NCBI RefSeq assembly: GCF_003600835.1
Contig: NZ_NQYC01000001.1
Location: 2,622,001-2,686,000, forward strand
Length of the DNA: 64,000 nucleotides
Reading direction: 5' to 3'
DNA from: Bacillus sp. PK3_68
Lineage (GTDB): Bacteria > Bacillota > Bacilli > Bacillales > Domibacillaceae
The notes under the pieces were generated by a model. That model was not told the DNA's origin, did not search any database, and was given only the letters and a program-made list of their open reading frames with translations. The position numbers were made by a program, and so were the translations under genes. Shown in pieces: positions 33,091-43,070 of the stretch. How positions within the stretch are numbered: position 1 is the stretch's first letter; each line of letters opens with the position of its first letter.

Positions 33091-35060
33091 TCTTCGTTGC
33101 CTCCTTCATATAAATCAGTTATAACCTGCTGAAGCATTTCTTCCGCTTCTTCAACAGTCACATCTTTTAATTGAGTGGCCGCATTCGATAAATGGCCGCC
33201 ACCTCGTAACTGTTCCATAATTACCTGCACATTTACTTCTCCAAGTGAACGAGCACTGATTCCTACTGTATCCGGCTCTCTCCTGGCGACAACAAACGAA
33301 GCTTGCACTCCATCCATCGCAAGCAATGTATCGGCTGCCTGAGCAATTAAAACAGAGTCGTATACTTGAGCTTGATCTCCTTTGGCAATCGCGATGCCAT
33401 CCTTATAGAAATAGACGGTCTCAATAATTTGTGAACGTTGAATATACGTATCAATATCTTCCTTCAGGAACTTTTGGACAAGCACTGTGTCCGCACCTCG
33501 GGCGCGCAAATAAGACGCAGCATCAAAAGTTCTTGAACCGGTGCGCAACGAAAAGCTTTTCGTATCTACAATAATACCGGCTAATAGTGCAGTTGCTTCG
33601 AGCATCGAGAGCTTGCTGACCTTCGGCTGATACTCAAGCAATTCCGTAATAAGCTCTGCAGTGGAAGATGCGTACGGCTCCATGTAAACGAGCAGCGGAT
33701 TCTTCACAAACTCTTCTCCACGGCGGTGATGGTCAATAACGACTACTTTGTCCACTTTTTGAAGCAGCTTCTCCTCAATGACCATGGATGGTTTATGAGT
33801 ATCGACTACGACAAGGAGAGTATTTTCCGTCGCTAGATCGAATGCTTCTTCTGGAGCAATAATGCGCGAGTAAAGATCCGGGTTCTTTTTTGTTTCTGCC
33901 ATTAACCGCTTGACAGCCGTGTCCATCTCAGAAAAATCAAGGACAATATATCCTTCGCGATCGTTCATTTCTGCTACACGCCGAATTCCCATGGAAGCGC
34001 CCAGCGCATCCATGTCTGGATATTTATGGCCCATGACAATCACTTTGTCGCTCTCCATTACGAGCTCACGCAGAGCATGAGAAATGACTCGTGCTCTGAC
34101 ACGTGTTCTTTTTTCCATTGGATTGGTCTTGCCCCCATAGAACTTTACCTTGCCATTGAGTTGCTTCAAAGCAGCCTGATCTCCACCGCGACCAAGAGCA
34201 AGATCCAGACTAGATTGAGCAAGGGTTCCCAGTTCAGGCAGAGACAGCTCTCCGTGACCGACACCAATGCTTAACGTCAATGACGCAGCCTGCTTCGCTG
34301 TGCGTTCTCTTACTTCATCTAAAATCGAAAACTTTGTTTCTTCGAGCTTCCGCAGTATTTTTTCATTGAGTACAGCAAAAAAGCGCTCTGAAGAAATCCG
34401 TTTTAAGAAAATCCCGTGCTCTAAGGCCCAATCATTTAAAATAGAGGTTACCATACTATTTAAGCTGCTTCTTGTCTGATCATCCATTCCCTGTGTTAAA
34501 TCGTCATAGTTATCTAAATAAATAATTGATAAAACGGTTTGCTCCTCCAAAAACCTTCTTGCGGTTTCCTCTTGCTCAGTTACATCGAACAAGTAGAGAA
34601 GCTTTTCTTTCGGCTTGATGATCACGTCAAACTTCCGATCGTGCAGCTCTATCACATCGCCCTTTTCGTTTTTAATAATGGTAATGAGAGAATCGGCAAG
34701 CTCATGCAACGATTTCCCTACCAATGCTTCTTCCTTAAAGTAAGAAGAGAAAAAGGTGTTAGCCCACTCTATGTAGTAATCATCATTATACAGAAGGATT
34801 CCAATCGGCATCTCCATGAGTGCCTCTTCCCCTACACGCTTTAATCGGTAAGAGAGAGTCGTAACATGGCGCTCAACCTCTCCGTGTATACTATCCTCCG
34901 CTTTGATCAGCAGAAAAAGCAGCCCCCCGCTTATAATAAACCCCGCGAGTGCTACCGGCCAATTATAAGTAGCAAGTACGGCAAAAACAATAATTAAAAC
35001 TGCCAGTAAACCATATAACGGAAATTGTATTTTCCGCCTGCTATAATAAGAAAGCATCAT
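33087..35060 (-). CDS. gdpP: Cyclic-di-AMP phosphodiesterase GdpP (YybT)
   Basis: About 657 residues, from an ATG at 35058-35060 placed five bases after AGGAG; upstream codons are open but unsupported. Two membrane helices are followed by a PAS domain ([20 protein letters not shown]), a degenerate GGDEF domain and a DHH/DHHA1 phosphodiesterase ([45 protein letters not shown]). It hydrolyses c-di-AMP, which affects potassium balance, cell-wall stress and beta-lactam tolerance. It is coupled to rplI, and two bases separate the yybS stop from its frame. Confidence 0.95.
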   Translation of the reverse strand: MMLSYYSRRKIQFPLYGLLAVLIIVFAVLATYNWPVALAGFIISGGLLFLLIKAEDSIHGEVERHVTTLSYRLKRVGEEALMEMPIGILLYNDDYYIEWANTFFSSYFKEEALVGKSLHELADSLITIIKNEKGDVIELHDRKFDVIIKPKEKLLYLFDVTEQEETARRFLEEQTVLSIIYLDNYDDLTQGMDDQTRSSLNSMVTSILNDWALEHGIFLKRISSERFFAVLNEKILRKLEETKFSILDEVRERTAKQAASLTLSIGVGHGELSLPELGTLAQSSLDLALGRGGDQAALKQLNGKVKFYGGKTNPMEKRTRVRARVISHALRELVMESDKVIVMGHKYPDMDALGASMGIRRVAEMNDREGYIVLDFSEMDTAVKRLMAETKKNPDLYSRIIAPEEAFDLATENTLLVVVDTHKPSMVIEEKLLQKVDKVVVIDHHRRGEEFVKNPLLVYMEPYASSTAELITELLEYQPKVSKLSMLEATALLAGIIVDTKSFSLRTGSRTFDAASYLRARGADTVLVQKFLKEDIDTYIQRSQIIETVYFYKDGIAIAKGDQAQVYDSVLIAQAADTLLAMDGVQASFVVARREPDTVGISARSLGEVNVQVIMEQLRGGGHLSNAATQLKDVTVEEAEEMLQQVITDLYEGGNEE

Positions 35061-35094
35061 TTCAGCTCCTAGAAATAAAAGTAGCCTAAACAAA

Positions 35095-36033
35095 TTATCT
35101 TTTCCGTTGAAGGCGTTGCCGCAAGTCGAATCCTAAGTCAATTATACCTAATAATCTCACAATATAAAGGAGCGGAAGGAAGAGAATTGAAAAAACTGTT
35201 AGCAAAATTGGAAGAATCTTCGGCCATTTTTTCAAATGAGCTATAAAGTAAAGAAATGATAATCCTTGAAGCAGCAAACAAAATTGCAGCATAAACATAA
35301 TATTTATGTAGGAAAAGTACCACATGCTTCCCTTCTCTGGTACTGCAACCAAGCTCATCACCAACAAGATAATATAGTACCATAAAATACTTTTCGGCAC
35401 GTGCCATTCTCTGAAAGGCTTAAACTTCGGCACATCCACACCCATTTTCTTGGCAATTGGAAAGTTAATAGCCATGAGAATTAATATGGAACCTAGCGAG
35501 AAAAGCACAAGCAAACTCGGCATCAGTGCGGTCAAGTAATCAAATACTTCTTGGGCCTGCTCGATTGCCGCTTCCGGGAGAGGATTTCCCATGCTTTCCA
35601 TTAACTTGGCAGAATCCTCATAGGATTGTTTGAATGACGCGCTTATATCAACCGCTTGATCTCCTGCCACACCCATAATCGTTACATATAAAACAACTAT
35701 ATTCAGCAAAAAAATTAAACTTCCTGCCATAAATATAGAAAATTTGTCCCGATTTTTTTGAATCATATTTCCCATAATTGTTCCTGTCATAATAAACAAC
35801 AATGCAAATGGCACTGCTGGCAGACCGCCGAGTAGCAAAGAAATAATCAAACAGATGGCGGCAAAGCTTATAGCCGTTCGTGCTGGATACTTAGCACTGT
35901 ACGCTAAAAAAGGAAGAAGAAGAAAAAGACTGGCTATCATCCCCAAACCTGGAATATACAGCGTTAGTGTGAATAAAACGGCAAAAATAATGGCCCTTTT
36001 TACTCCTTCGGTTATCATTTTTTTATTGTCCAC
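35095..36033 (-). CDS. yybS: YybS, DUF2232 membrane protein
   Basis: This encodes 312 residues with about eight membrane helices. The opening (KKMITEGVKRAIIFAVLFTL) and the PGLGMIASLFLLLPF segment are typical of the DUF2232 family, which is related to S-component/ECF-like membrane folds. Function is unknown. The start is a GTG at 36031-36033, six bases after GAGGTG. It is the first gene of a likely yybS-gdpP-rplI-dnaC operon. Confidence 0.88.
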   Translation of the reverse strand: MDNKKMITEGVKRAIIFAVLFTLTLYIPGLGMIASLFLLLPFLAYSAKYPARTAISFAAICLIISLLLGGLPAVPFALLFIMTGTIMGNMIQKNRDKFSIFMAGSLIFLLNIVVLYVTIMGVAGDQAVDISASFKQSYEDSAKLMESMGNPLPEAAIEQAQEVFDYLTALMPSLLVLFSLGSILILMAINFPIAKKMGVDVPKFKPFREWHVPKSILWYYIILLVMSLVAVPEKGSMWYFSYINIMFMLQFCLLLQGLSFLYFIAHLKKWPKILPILLTVFSILFLPLLYIVRLLGIIDLGFDLRQRLQRKR

Positions 36034-36152
36034 TCAAACACCTCATTAACAATCTCTTTGCTGTCATCGAGTAACTTTCCTCTATTATTACATGATTGAC
36101 ATCCTTATTATTTTATCCTGCTTTGGTCATTCATTCAACTGTTCGGACCTGC

Positions 36153-36190
36153 ACAAAAGACTGCCGCAATCTTTTCCGGCAGTCTTTTTC
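36153..36190. terminator. Bidirectional terminator between yybS and the chemoreceptor
   Basis: AAAAGACTGCCG (36155-36166) pairs with CGGCAGTCTTTT (36177-36188). It ends the chemoreceptor gene on the minus strand. Confidence 0.85.
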
Positions 36191-36204
36191 GCACCTATCA
36201 ACTT

Positions 36205-38226
36205 TTATAAGTTAAAGTGATGAATAGATTCTAGCAGTTCCCGATTCAATTCATTCAGCTTCTCGGCTGCTGTTGTAACGGATTGTACGGTCTGCACCTG
36301 GTTATCCGTATGATTCCTAACCTCCTCACAAGCTGCGACAGCATATGAGGAAAGTTCAGCCATATCGCCAACTAAAGACAACAGTTCATCCTTTTTTCCT
36401 GTAACTTGCTGAATATCTTGATGAACATCCGAAACAGCTTCCTTCATTTTATCCATAAGGGCAGAGTTTTCCTGAAAAATAGCATTTGCTTGTTTAACTG
36501 CTTTTGTTTGTTTGGAAAAGTTTTCCTTTGTTTGGTATATTTGCGCAATAGCCTGTTCGGAGCCCTCGTGAATATTGACAATCATTCCTTTAATTTCTTG
36601 TGCTGCATAATTAGATTGTTCAGCAAGCTTGCGAACTTCTTGAGCGACGACAGAAAAACCCTTTCCATGCTCACCAGCTCTCGCTGCTTCAATGCTGGCG
36701 TTGAGTGCAAGCAAATTTGTTTGAGAAGATATATCAGTGATGGCTTGAACAATGTTTCCAATTTCCTCGATTTTACAACCAAGCTCTGTTATTACCTCTT
36801 CTGTTGTATCAATAAACCTTTCAGATATATGATTTGATTCTTGTAAATATTGAATTTGATCAAAACCGGCCCGGTTCGCCCGCCCGGCATCTTCAGCAAA
36901 AGCTGCCATGATCTCTGCTTTTGCTGAAACAGCATTAATAATTTCTCCAAATTCCCCTGACTGTTCCTTTGCCTTTCTTGCTTCCTCTGCTGAACGCACA
37001 GCCCCTGCCGCAATTTCATTAATAGCTGCAAATGTTTGCTCACTGGCCCGACTGGAGTCTTTAGCTGTTAATGTTAATTCATTCATGGATTCTCTTACAT
37101 TATGAGCTGACTGTGAAACTACTACGATAATATGGCTCATGCTGTCGATCATGTTGTTAAAGCTATAACCAAGTTGTGCAACTTCATCCCGGCCTTTTAC
37201 TTTTACTTTCGTATGTAAGTTTCCTTTAGCTACCTCACCAACAGACTGATTCAGCTTCTCAATTGGTTTGGTGATTTTGGAAGATAAATAGTAAATAAAA
37301 ATGATAATAACGAGCAATATAGAAAGAGCAGTAACAATTAATATATCTCGGATCCCCTTCGAAACGCTCAATAATTCGCTTTCCTGGTAGACAGCGCCTG
37401 CCTTCCAATGTGTGCGGTCAATCGTCTCATAAACAAATAATTCTTTTCCCTTTTCATCCCCCACAATACCGCTTTCCTTCCCGCTGTCAGCCACTTGCTT
37501 AAACAAAGGGAAGTTTGTTAAGTTCTTGCCTTTTTCTTTTGGATGCACAATGGCACCCCCGTTTTTTGCCATAATAATCGGGTAACCCTCATAGCCAATT
37601 TTTAAATCATTAATATGGTTAGTTAAGCTTGTCAAATTAATGTCTGCGCCAATGACTCCCAGCCATTGATCTCCCCTATACACTGCTTTAGAAACAGTAA
37701 TTACATACGCACCGGATTTATTTTGATAAGGATCACTCCAAGCGGTCAACTTCGGCTTTTGTTTAGCAGCTTTAAACCATTCTTCTACAGTAGGATCGTA
37801 ATTTGCCGGCAAACTAACTGCTGGAGCCATTTTAAATTGCTTGTCAGGGGATACATAATAAACAGTGAGTACATCCTTATATAAATAAGTATATTCATTT
37901 AAAATTTCTTGCAGCCCTCTCTCTGCTGCCTGCTTCTCTTTTATTGCAGCAGAATCTGTTATGCTTTCTCCGTAAGCTGTTACTTGTTCGCTTGCTGAAA
38001 GCAGCTGAATGCTTTCCTCGTACTTTCTTAAGAATTGCTGAATAGAATGCTCCAGTTCCTTCACAATGCCTTTCGTCTGCTGCATTACATCCCCTTTAGT
38101 CTTTTCTTCTGCTTGCCATCCAATAAAAAAGATCAGGAAAGAAAAAGAAAAAATTATTAAAATAGAAATAGGTACAATGAACTTCAATCGAATGGATTTC
38201 AGTTTCAGCCCCACCTTCCCTCGCAT
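36205..38226 (-). CDS. Methyl-accepting chemotaxis protein (dCache sensor)
   Basis: About 673 residues. The start is placed at an ATG at 38224-38226; no ideal ribosome site exists and a non-ATG start a few codons on is possible. Layout: membrane helix ([19 protein letters not shown]), extracytoplasmic dCache domain with the ligand-pocket block [18 protein letters not shown] and VIGADINL, second helix, HAMP ([16 protein letters not shown]), and a signalling domain with the conserved hairpin tip [20 protein letters not shown]. It senses small molecules, amino-acid-like by family, and signals to CheA. It is paralogous to the next gene and was probably duplicated. Confidence 0.93.
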   Translation of the reverse strand: MRGKVGLKLKSIRLKFIVPISILIIFSFSFLIFFIGWQAEEKTKGDVMQQTKGIVKELEHSIQQFLRKYEESIQLLSASEQVTAYGESITDSAAIKEKQAAERGLQEILNEYTYLYKDVLTVYYVSPDKQFKMAPAVSLPANYDPTVEEWFKAAKQKPKLTAWSDPYQNKSGAYVITVSKAVYRGDQWLGVIGADINLTSLTNHINDLKIGYEGYPIIMAKNGGAIVHPKEKGKNLTNFPLFKQVADSGKESGIVGDEKGKELFVYETIDRTHWKAGAVYQESELLSVSKGIRDILIVTALSILLVIIIFIYYLSSKITKPIEKLNQSVGEVAKGNLHTKVKVKGRDEVAQLGYSFNNMIDSMSHIIVVVSQSAHNVRESMNELTLTAKDSSRASEQTFAAINEIAAGAVRSAEEARKAKEQSGEFGEIINAVSAKAEIMAAFAEDAGRANRAGFDQIQYLQESNHISERFIDTTEEVITELGCKIEEIGNIVQAITDISSQTNLLALNASIEAARAGEHGKGFSVVAQEVRKLAEQSNYAAQEIKGMIVNIHEGSEQAIAQIYQTKENFSKQTKAVKQANAIFQENSALMDKMKEAVSDVHQDIQQVTGKKDELLSLVGDMAELSSYAVAACEEVRNHTDNQVQTVQSVTTAAEKLNELNRELLESIHHFNL

Positions 38227-38333
38227 TATTCTTCGATTATAGTCTTTTGTACCCAAGGTAATATTAACTGGTTGTAAAACTATTATTAATTTTATAAAGG
38301 GAGGGTTCATTAATAGAAAGTAGTTTTAAATAA

Positions 38334-38362
38334 AAAAGACCCGCCCTAAAAAGGCGAGTCGC
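38334..38362 (-). terminator. Terminator of the second chemoreceptor
   Basis: GACTCGCC and GGCGGGTC (minus strand) form the stem and TTTTTT follows. An almost identical hairpin follows rpsR at 40558. Confidence 0.8.
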
Positions 38363-38408
38363 AAAATGTATAGAGTACCTACTTTAAAGACAGTCAAGAA
38401 GCACTCTT

Positions 38409-40409
38409 TTAGCTGTGCAGCTTAAAGCGATTAACCGTCTTTTTTAATTCGATGCTTAATTCCATCAACTGCTCAGAAGACATAGCCACCGACTGAATGG
38501 CATGCAGTTGCTCGTCAGCTGAAGCGCTGATTTCTTCACTTGCAGCTGCTGATTGTTCCGAGGAAGCAGCAATTTGCTCCATCACTTCCAACACTTCATT
38601 CTTCGTACTGGCTACTCCAGATATCTCCTCATTAATAGCCGAAATAGAGACTTCCATTTTCTCTACCAGCGAAGACAACTTCTTGAAAATAACCTCTGTC
38701 TCTTCCACTGCCGCTGTCTGGCTGTCAAAATTCGTCCGTGTTTTCGCCATCTGCTCGACTACTTGCCCTGATCCTTCCTGAATATCGCTAATCGTTTCCT
38801 TCACCTGATCAGTTGCCCGCGCAGACTGCTCAGCGAGCTTCCGGACTTCTTCAGCGACGACAGCAAAGCCTTTGCCGTGTTCTCCTGCCCGCGCTGCTTC
38901 AATCGAAGCATTCAAAGCCAACAGGTTCGTTTGTGAAGAAATATCGGTAATCGTCTGCATAATCAATTCAATTGATTTCACTTTTGCCTCTAAAGCAAGA
39001 ATGACTTTCTCCATTTTATCAATATACATTTTTGTTTCTGTACTGGAGGAGCTAAGCGTCTCCACTTGTCCCAGTCCTGCCTTTTGTACATTTTCTGTCT
39101 GGCGGGCTGCTTCCCGGACTTCACCAGCCTGATTGGCAATTTGATTAATTTGCTCACCAAGATGACGAGAACGTTCGGTTGCCTCGCTGGACTCTTCTGA
39201 CGATTTAGCCGCTCCTTTGGCGATCTCGTTAATGGCGACAGCAATTTGTTCGCTCGAAGCATTTGTCTCTTCTGAAACAGCACTTAAGTTCTCTGCCGCT
39301 TTTGTGACATTGTCAGCTGAATGGTTAACAATCGAAATAATTTCCCTCATACTAGTGACCATTTCATTAAATGTCTTCGCCAGTTCGCCAACTTCATCTT
39401 TAGTTGTAACAGGCACCTGTACGCTTAAATCTCCTCTAGCCACTTCTTTAGCTAATTTTCCAAGAGAGTGAATCGGTTTGATTATTTGATTGAGTATATA
39501 AAGAATGGCACCAATCATGACAAGCAGCAGAATGACGCCGGTAACTGCCAGGTATTTTCCGATTGATTTGGATAAACCAAGCAATGAATCGTACTTGTAG
39601 GCAGCTCCAATCTTCCAACCTACTTCTTTTACGGTATCATATACAAGAATGCGTTCTTGCTTGTCCTTCTTGTATCCCACAGTTCCCTTCTCTTGATTGT
39701 TGTCAAGAATAGATTGAACATAGTCGTATTTAGTCAAATCTTTTCCTTCCTCGGTCGGATGGACAATACCAAGCCCTTGCTTGGAAATAATGGTTGGCTC
39801 GCCGTTGTAGCCAATATGCATTTGATCCATTTGACTTGTCATGACGCCTAAGCTGATGTCAGCTCCAATGACACCAATTTTTTTGTTTTGCATTGTTACC
39901 AACTGAGATACAGTCACTACATATTCTCCAGTGGTCGCATCTATATACGGTTCACTCCATATAGCTTTCCCCTCTGACTCCATCGCTAACTTGTACCAAT
40001 CTCTTGTTGTTGGATCAAAATTGTCTGGAACTTCAGCAGGATAAATATCTACTGTCCTTTTTGGTGTAGCAAAGTAGATATTCAATACATCTTTATAGGA
40101 GGTTAAATAGCGCTTGAGCGAGTTCATGACAGCTTCCTGATTCTTTATGTCCTCCTTGCCGCCCGCCAGGTTTACTCCCCGTTGGACAACCACTGGATCT
40201 TTAGCAATTAATTCAATACTTTTTCTATGCTGATCTAAAAATAAAGAAACTGAATCGCTCATTTGCTTTACAATTCCTTTTGTTTGCCCAATGACTTCTT
40301 CTTTCGTTTGCTTTTCAATTTGATGACCAATAAAAACAATAATAAAAGCAAAAGATAAAATGAGCAGTAAAGTAAGAGGTATCATTAATTTAGCCTTAAT
40401 TGACCTCAA
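38409..40409 (-). CDS. Methyl-accepting chemotaxis protein (dCache sensor), paralogue
   Basis: About 666 residues from a TTG at 40407-40409, eight bases after CAGGAGGG; longer in-frame starts lack a ribosome site. It has the same layout as its neighbour: helix ([19 protein letters not shown]), dCache domain ([28 protein letters not shown]), helix, HAMP ([20 protein letters not shown]), and signalling domain with [20 protein letters not shown]. Ligand-pocket residues resemble those of amino-acid receptors. The pair sits between yybS and rpsR, in the region where B. subtilis carries variable genes. Each gene has its own terminator, so they are separate units. Confidence 0.93.
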   Translation of the reverse strand: MRSIKAKLMIPLTLLLILSFAFIIVFIGHQIEKQTKEEVIGQTKGIVKQMSDSVSLFLDQHRKSIELIAKDPVVVQRGVNLAGGKEDIKNQEAVMNSLKRYLTSYKDVLNIYFATPKRTVDIYPAEVPDNFDPTTRDWYKLAMESEGKAIWSEPYIDATTGEYVVTVSQLVTMQNKKIGVIGADISLGVMTSQMDQMHIGYNGEPTIISKQGLGIVHPTEEGKDLTKYDYVQSILDNNQEKGTVGYKKDKQERILVYDTVKEVGWKIGAAYKYDSLLGLSKSIGKYLAVTGVILLLVMIGAILYILNQIIKPIHSLGKLAKEVARGDLSVQVPVTTKDEVGELAKTFNEMVTSMREIISIVNHSADNVTKAAENLSAVSEETNASSEQIAVAINEIAKGAAKSSEESSEATERSRHLGEQINQIANQAGEVREAARQTENVQKAGLGQVETLSSSSTETKMYIDKMEKVILALEAKVKSIELIMQTITDISSQTNLLALNASIEAARAGEHGKGFAVVAEEVRKLAEQSARATDQVKETISDIQEGSGQVVEQMAKTRTNFDSQTAAVEETEVIFKKLSSLVEKMEVSISAINEEISGVASTKNEVLEVMEQIAASSEQSAAASEEISASADEQLHAIQSVAMSSEQLMELSIELKKTVNRFKLHS

Positions 40410-40552
40410 ATCTATCACCCTCCTGTACATAATTGATAATGGGAGCACGGATGCGCGCCTTAGCACCGTACAATTTCCTCCTTTTTCATCGGTCGTTTTA
40501 TAAAAATATAGATACTTTTATAAAATATTTATATTTTCAAATAATTGATCAT

Positions 40553-40585
40553 AAAAAAAGACCCGCCGGTTAAGGCGAGTCTTTC
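40553..40585 (-). terminator. Terminator of the rpsF-ssb-rpsR operon
   Basis: GACTCGCC and GGCGGGTC (minus strand) pair around TTAACC, followed by TTTTTTT. It begins seven bases after the rpsR stop. Confidence 0.9.
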
Positions 40586-40591
40586 GTTAAA

Positions 40592-40825
40592 TTATTCTCC
40601 AGCTACGAATGGAAGAAGAGCTACCTGACGAGCACGTTTAATTGCAATAGTTAAACGGCGTTGGTATTTAGCGCTTGTTCCAGTTACGCGGCGTGGAAGG
40701 ATTTTTCCACGTTCAGAGATAAACTTTTTCAAAAGTTCTACATCTTTATAGTCGATATGCGTAATGCCGTTAGCTGTAAAGTAACATACTTTCCGGCGCT
40801 TACGTCCGCCTCTGCGTCCTGCCAT
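40592..40825 (-). CDS. rpsR: 30S ribosomal protein S18
   Basis: This encodes 77 residues: [16 protein letters not shown], then [20 protein letters not shown] and [14 protein letters not shown], the family core. It binds the platform of the 30S subunit with S6. GAGGAGGGAATCG precedes the ATG, and it lies 27 bases after ssb. Family length is 75-80. Confidence 0.98.
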   Translation of the reverse strand: MAGRRGGRKRRKVCYFTANGITHIDYKDVELLKKFISERGKILPRRVTGTSAKYQRRLTIAIKRARQVALLPFVAGE

Positions 40826-40852
40826 GTCGATTCCCTCCTCTTTTAGTAATGA

Positions 40853-41374
40853 TTAGAATGGCAAGTCATCATCTGAAATATCGATCGGCTGACCGTCATT
40901 TGCAAATGGGTCTTCATCCATTCTTGTATAACCTGAATTGTTGTTACTGTTATTATTATTATTGCGTTGATTCTGTTGTCCAAACGGAAAGTCCTGGTTT
41001 CTTTGTCCGCCGCCGTATGCGTTATTTTCATTGCCACGCTCGCTTGAAGCAGCACTGCGTGGTTCTAAAAATTGTACGCTTTCAGCTAAGACCTCGGTTA
41101 CGTACACACGCTTTCCATCTTGTCCTTCATAATTACGTGTTTGAATACGGCCATCTACGCCAGCTAAGCTTCCTTTTTTCAGAAAGTTTGCTACGTTTTC
41201 TGCTGCCCGGCGCCAAACGACACAATTGATGAAGTCCGTTTCACGCTCGCCCTGCTGATTAGTGAACGTACGATTCACGGCAAGTGTAAAGGTAGCAACA
41301 GCTGCTCCGTTCGGTGTGTAACGAAGTTCCGGATCTTTAGTTAAACGGCCTACTAAAACGACTCGGTTCATCAT
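40853..41374 (-). CDS. ssbA: Single-stranded DNA-binding protein SsbA
   Basis: About 173 residues: an OB-fold ([20 protein letters not shown] to about 105), an Asn/Gln/Gly-rich linker and the acidic partner-docking tail DISDDDLPF. It protects single-stranded DNA and recruits RecO, RecG, PriA and others. The start is the ATG at 41372-41374 (MMNRVV), after AGGGGGT; a TTG three codons earlier is possible. It lies between rpsF and rpsR as in most Firmicutes. Confidence 0.96.
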   Translation of the reverse strand: MMNRVVLVGRLTKDPELRYTPNGAAVATFTLAVNRTFTNQQGERETDFINCVVWRRAAENVANFLKKGSLAGVDGRIQTRNYEGQDGKRVYVTEVLAESVQFLEPRSAASSERGNENNAYGGGQRNQDFPFGQQNQRNNNNNSNNNSGYTRMDEDPFANDGQPIDISDDDLPF

Positions 41375-41444
41375 CAGAATCAACCCCCTTTAGTTCAAAA
41401 TGTCCTTAAGCAGAACATTTTGAAAGATTGTTTATTTAAACGAT

Positions 41445-41735
41445 TTATTTGTCATCTTCGCGTACTACGATATGGCGGATGATGTCGTCGCTGATTTTTG
41501 CTAAACGGTCAAATTCTTGAACCGCTGCAGCATCGGCGTTAGCATGTACTAATTGATAGAAGCCTTCACGAAAATCGTTGATTTCGTATGCTAAACGACG
41601 TTTACCCCAATCTTTAGAATCGATGATTTCCGCACCGTTAGAAGTTAAAATTCCGTCAAAGCGCTCAACAACCGCTTTTTTCGTATCTTCATCAACGTTT
41701 GGGCGGATAATGTACATAAATTCGTACTTTCTCAT
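41445..41735 (-). CDS. rpsF: 30S ribosomal protein S6
   Basis: This encodes 96 residues, the family length: [37 protein letters not shown], ending in the charged REDDK tail. It is the S18 partner in the 30S platform. GAGGAGGTGAAAG precedes the ATG. It is first in the rpsF-ssbA-rpsR operon, with a promoter and structured leader upstream. Confidence 0.98.
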   Translation of the reverse strand: MRKYEFMYIIRPNVDEDTKKAVVERFDGILTSNGAEIIDSKDWGKRRLAYEINDFREGFYQLVHANADAAAVQEFDRLAKISDDIIRHIVVREDDK

Positions 41736-41848
41736 CTTTCTTTCACCTCCTCATGGTCTATGCGGCTCTTTTTCTTTGAAAAGAGCAAGGAGTAACTGTT
41801 TCATTACTCACAAGATAGAATTATATCATGATTGTCTCTTAAATGCAA
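41736..41848 (-). promoter_or_regulatory. rpsF promoter and leader, possible S6:S18 autoregulatory RNA
   Basis: On the minus strand TTGCAT (41848-41843), 17 bases, and TATAAT (41825-41820). The leader has a hairpin GCTCTTTTC/GAAAAAGAGC (41765-41786) followed at once by CGCATAGACC before the ribosome site. This resembles the S6:S18-binding motif known upstream of rpsF in many bacteria (a hairpin with a CCG-containing bulge). The RNA call is tentative; the promoter is good. Confidence 0.6.
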
Positions 41849-41853
41849 TACGA

Positions 41854-42519
41854 TCAGCTGGACAGTTGTTGATCCAATTTTTTAAAATAAAAGCTGATCA
41901 GAAAAGAAATAACAGCGGCTGCCAATGTGACGAAAGGAGAAAGAGGGGCAGATAATGACACCCCAAACCACTCTACAGAACTAAGGAAGGCCAGGCTGAC
42001 TACAAGCAGAGTGACACAGACACCAATTAATCCGGCTATCATAACTGGGCGCTTTGCGTAAACGGTCCATTTTACCCCTCTTACAATAAACATGACTATC
42101 GCAGCTATTCCTATAAAACTTATCATAACAGGGAGCAGTGTCATCGTTTTCGTTTGAATATTCATCGTCCTCAACAAAATGTTCATTATTCCATCTGTTA
42201 TTAATAGCCAGGCCGCCCCTAAAAAAGATATATACAAGTAAAAACTGATTCTTTCTTTCCATCCTGGCTTTGGCAATCCGGTAATTAAACGTTCGCAATA
42301 ATCTTTAGGGTGCTTGCCGAATACGTCTTCTGCTGTTTTCCCTTGTGTTTGTGCTTCAATCAAATGCTCTAGAAGCTCCAAAAGCAATTCTTCTCCCGCT
42401 TTTTCAGCAATCCTGCTCGTGCGGATATATACTAACATATCTGAATAGTATTTCTCATTTTCCTCTGATAGACATCGTCTTCTTTCATTGTTTACATTCA
42501 CCATTTCCTTGGCATTCAT
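41854..42519 (-). CDS. PadR-associated membrane protein (DUF1129/DUF1700-like)
   Basis: About 221 residues from the ATG at 42517-42519, eight bases after GGAGGGG. A soluble helical N-terminal part (about 1-90) is followed by four membrane helices. The ERLITGLPKPGWKER segment before the first helix is typical of small membrane proteins that travel with PadR regulators. The gene overlaps the PadR gene by 35 bases, so they are translationally coupled. Function is unknown; in such pairs the membrane protein is commonly the regulated product. Confidence 0.7.
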   Translation of the reverse strand: MNAKEMVNVNNERRRCLSEENEKYYSDMLVYIRTSRIAEKAGEELLLELLEHLIEAQTQGKTAEDVFGKHPKDYCERLITGLPKPGWKERISFYLYISFLGAAWLLITDGIMNILLRTMNIQTKTMTLLPVMISFIGIAAIVMFIVRGVKWTVYAKRPVMIAGLIGVCVTLLVVSLAFLSSVEWFGVSLSAPLSPFVTLAAAVISFLISFYFKKLDQQLSS

Positions 42520-42850
42520 TTTCTTTTTCCCCTCCATCTAAAAGCTGTTCAACCGGTTTTTTTATGGCTTCCCATTCTTTTTGAATCGTTTTTAAGTTCT
42601 CTTTGCCTAAAGCAGTTAAATAATAATATTTTCTGTTGGGCCCTTGGGAAGATTTTCGCATTTCTCCTGTGATCAACCCTTCTTTTTGAAGTCTCAGCAA
42701 AATAGGATAAATAGATCCTTCACTTACCATGGATAGTCCTTGATCTTGCAGTAAGGCAAAAAGCTCATAACCATATGTTGGCTGACGGTCAATTAATGCT
42801 AAAATACAGCCCTCCAACACCCCTTTTAACAGCTGACTTTTTGTGGACAA
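42485..42850 (-). CDS. PadR-family transcriptional regulator
   Basis: 121 residues from a TTG at 42848-42850 (reading LSTKSQLLKGVLEG), six bases after GGAAG; the frame is open upstream but without family similarity. The PadR winged helix is clear: ILALIDRQPTYGYELFALL, EGSIYPILLRLQKEGLI and GPNRKYYYLTALGKE. It would dimerise through the C-terminal helix and repress its own operon. It stands with its membrane partner between ychF and rpsF, which are neighbours in B. subtilis, so the pair is an insertion into a conserved block. Confidence 0.88.
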   Translation of the reverse strand: MSTKSQLLKGVLEGCILALIDRQPTYGYELFALLQDQGLSMVSEGSIYPILLRLQKEGLITGEMRKSSQGPNRKYYYLTALGKENLKTIQKEWEAIKKPVEQLLDGGEKENECQGNGECKQ

Positions 42851-42992
42851 CGTTCTCTTCCTTTCAAGTAGGTTGCATAACAAGTTACTGGAACAAAAAT
42901 TACTACCTTGTTTAGCAAAGTAGCTCTCTTTTATTTTACTTTCTTTTCCTTCTCTGTCAACTATACGAAAAAGAATTATATTATGAGAAATT

Positions 42993-43033
42993 AAAAGCCG
43001 CATTATCCTAAAAAATAAGGGTAATGCGGCTTT
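42993..43033 (-). terminator. Terminator of ychF
   Basis: AAAGCCGCATTA and TAATGCGGCTTT are perfect inverse arms around a 16-base loop, with TTTTAATTTC on the minus-strand exit. Confidence 0.85.
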
Positions 43034-43070
43034 CCTCTATGGATTCTATTTATTTCATGCTTTTTTCGTC

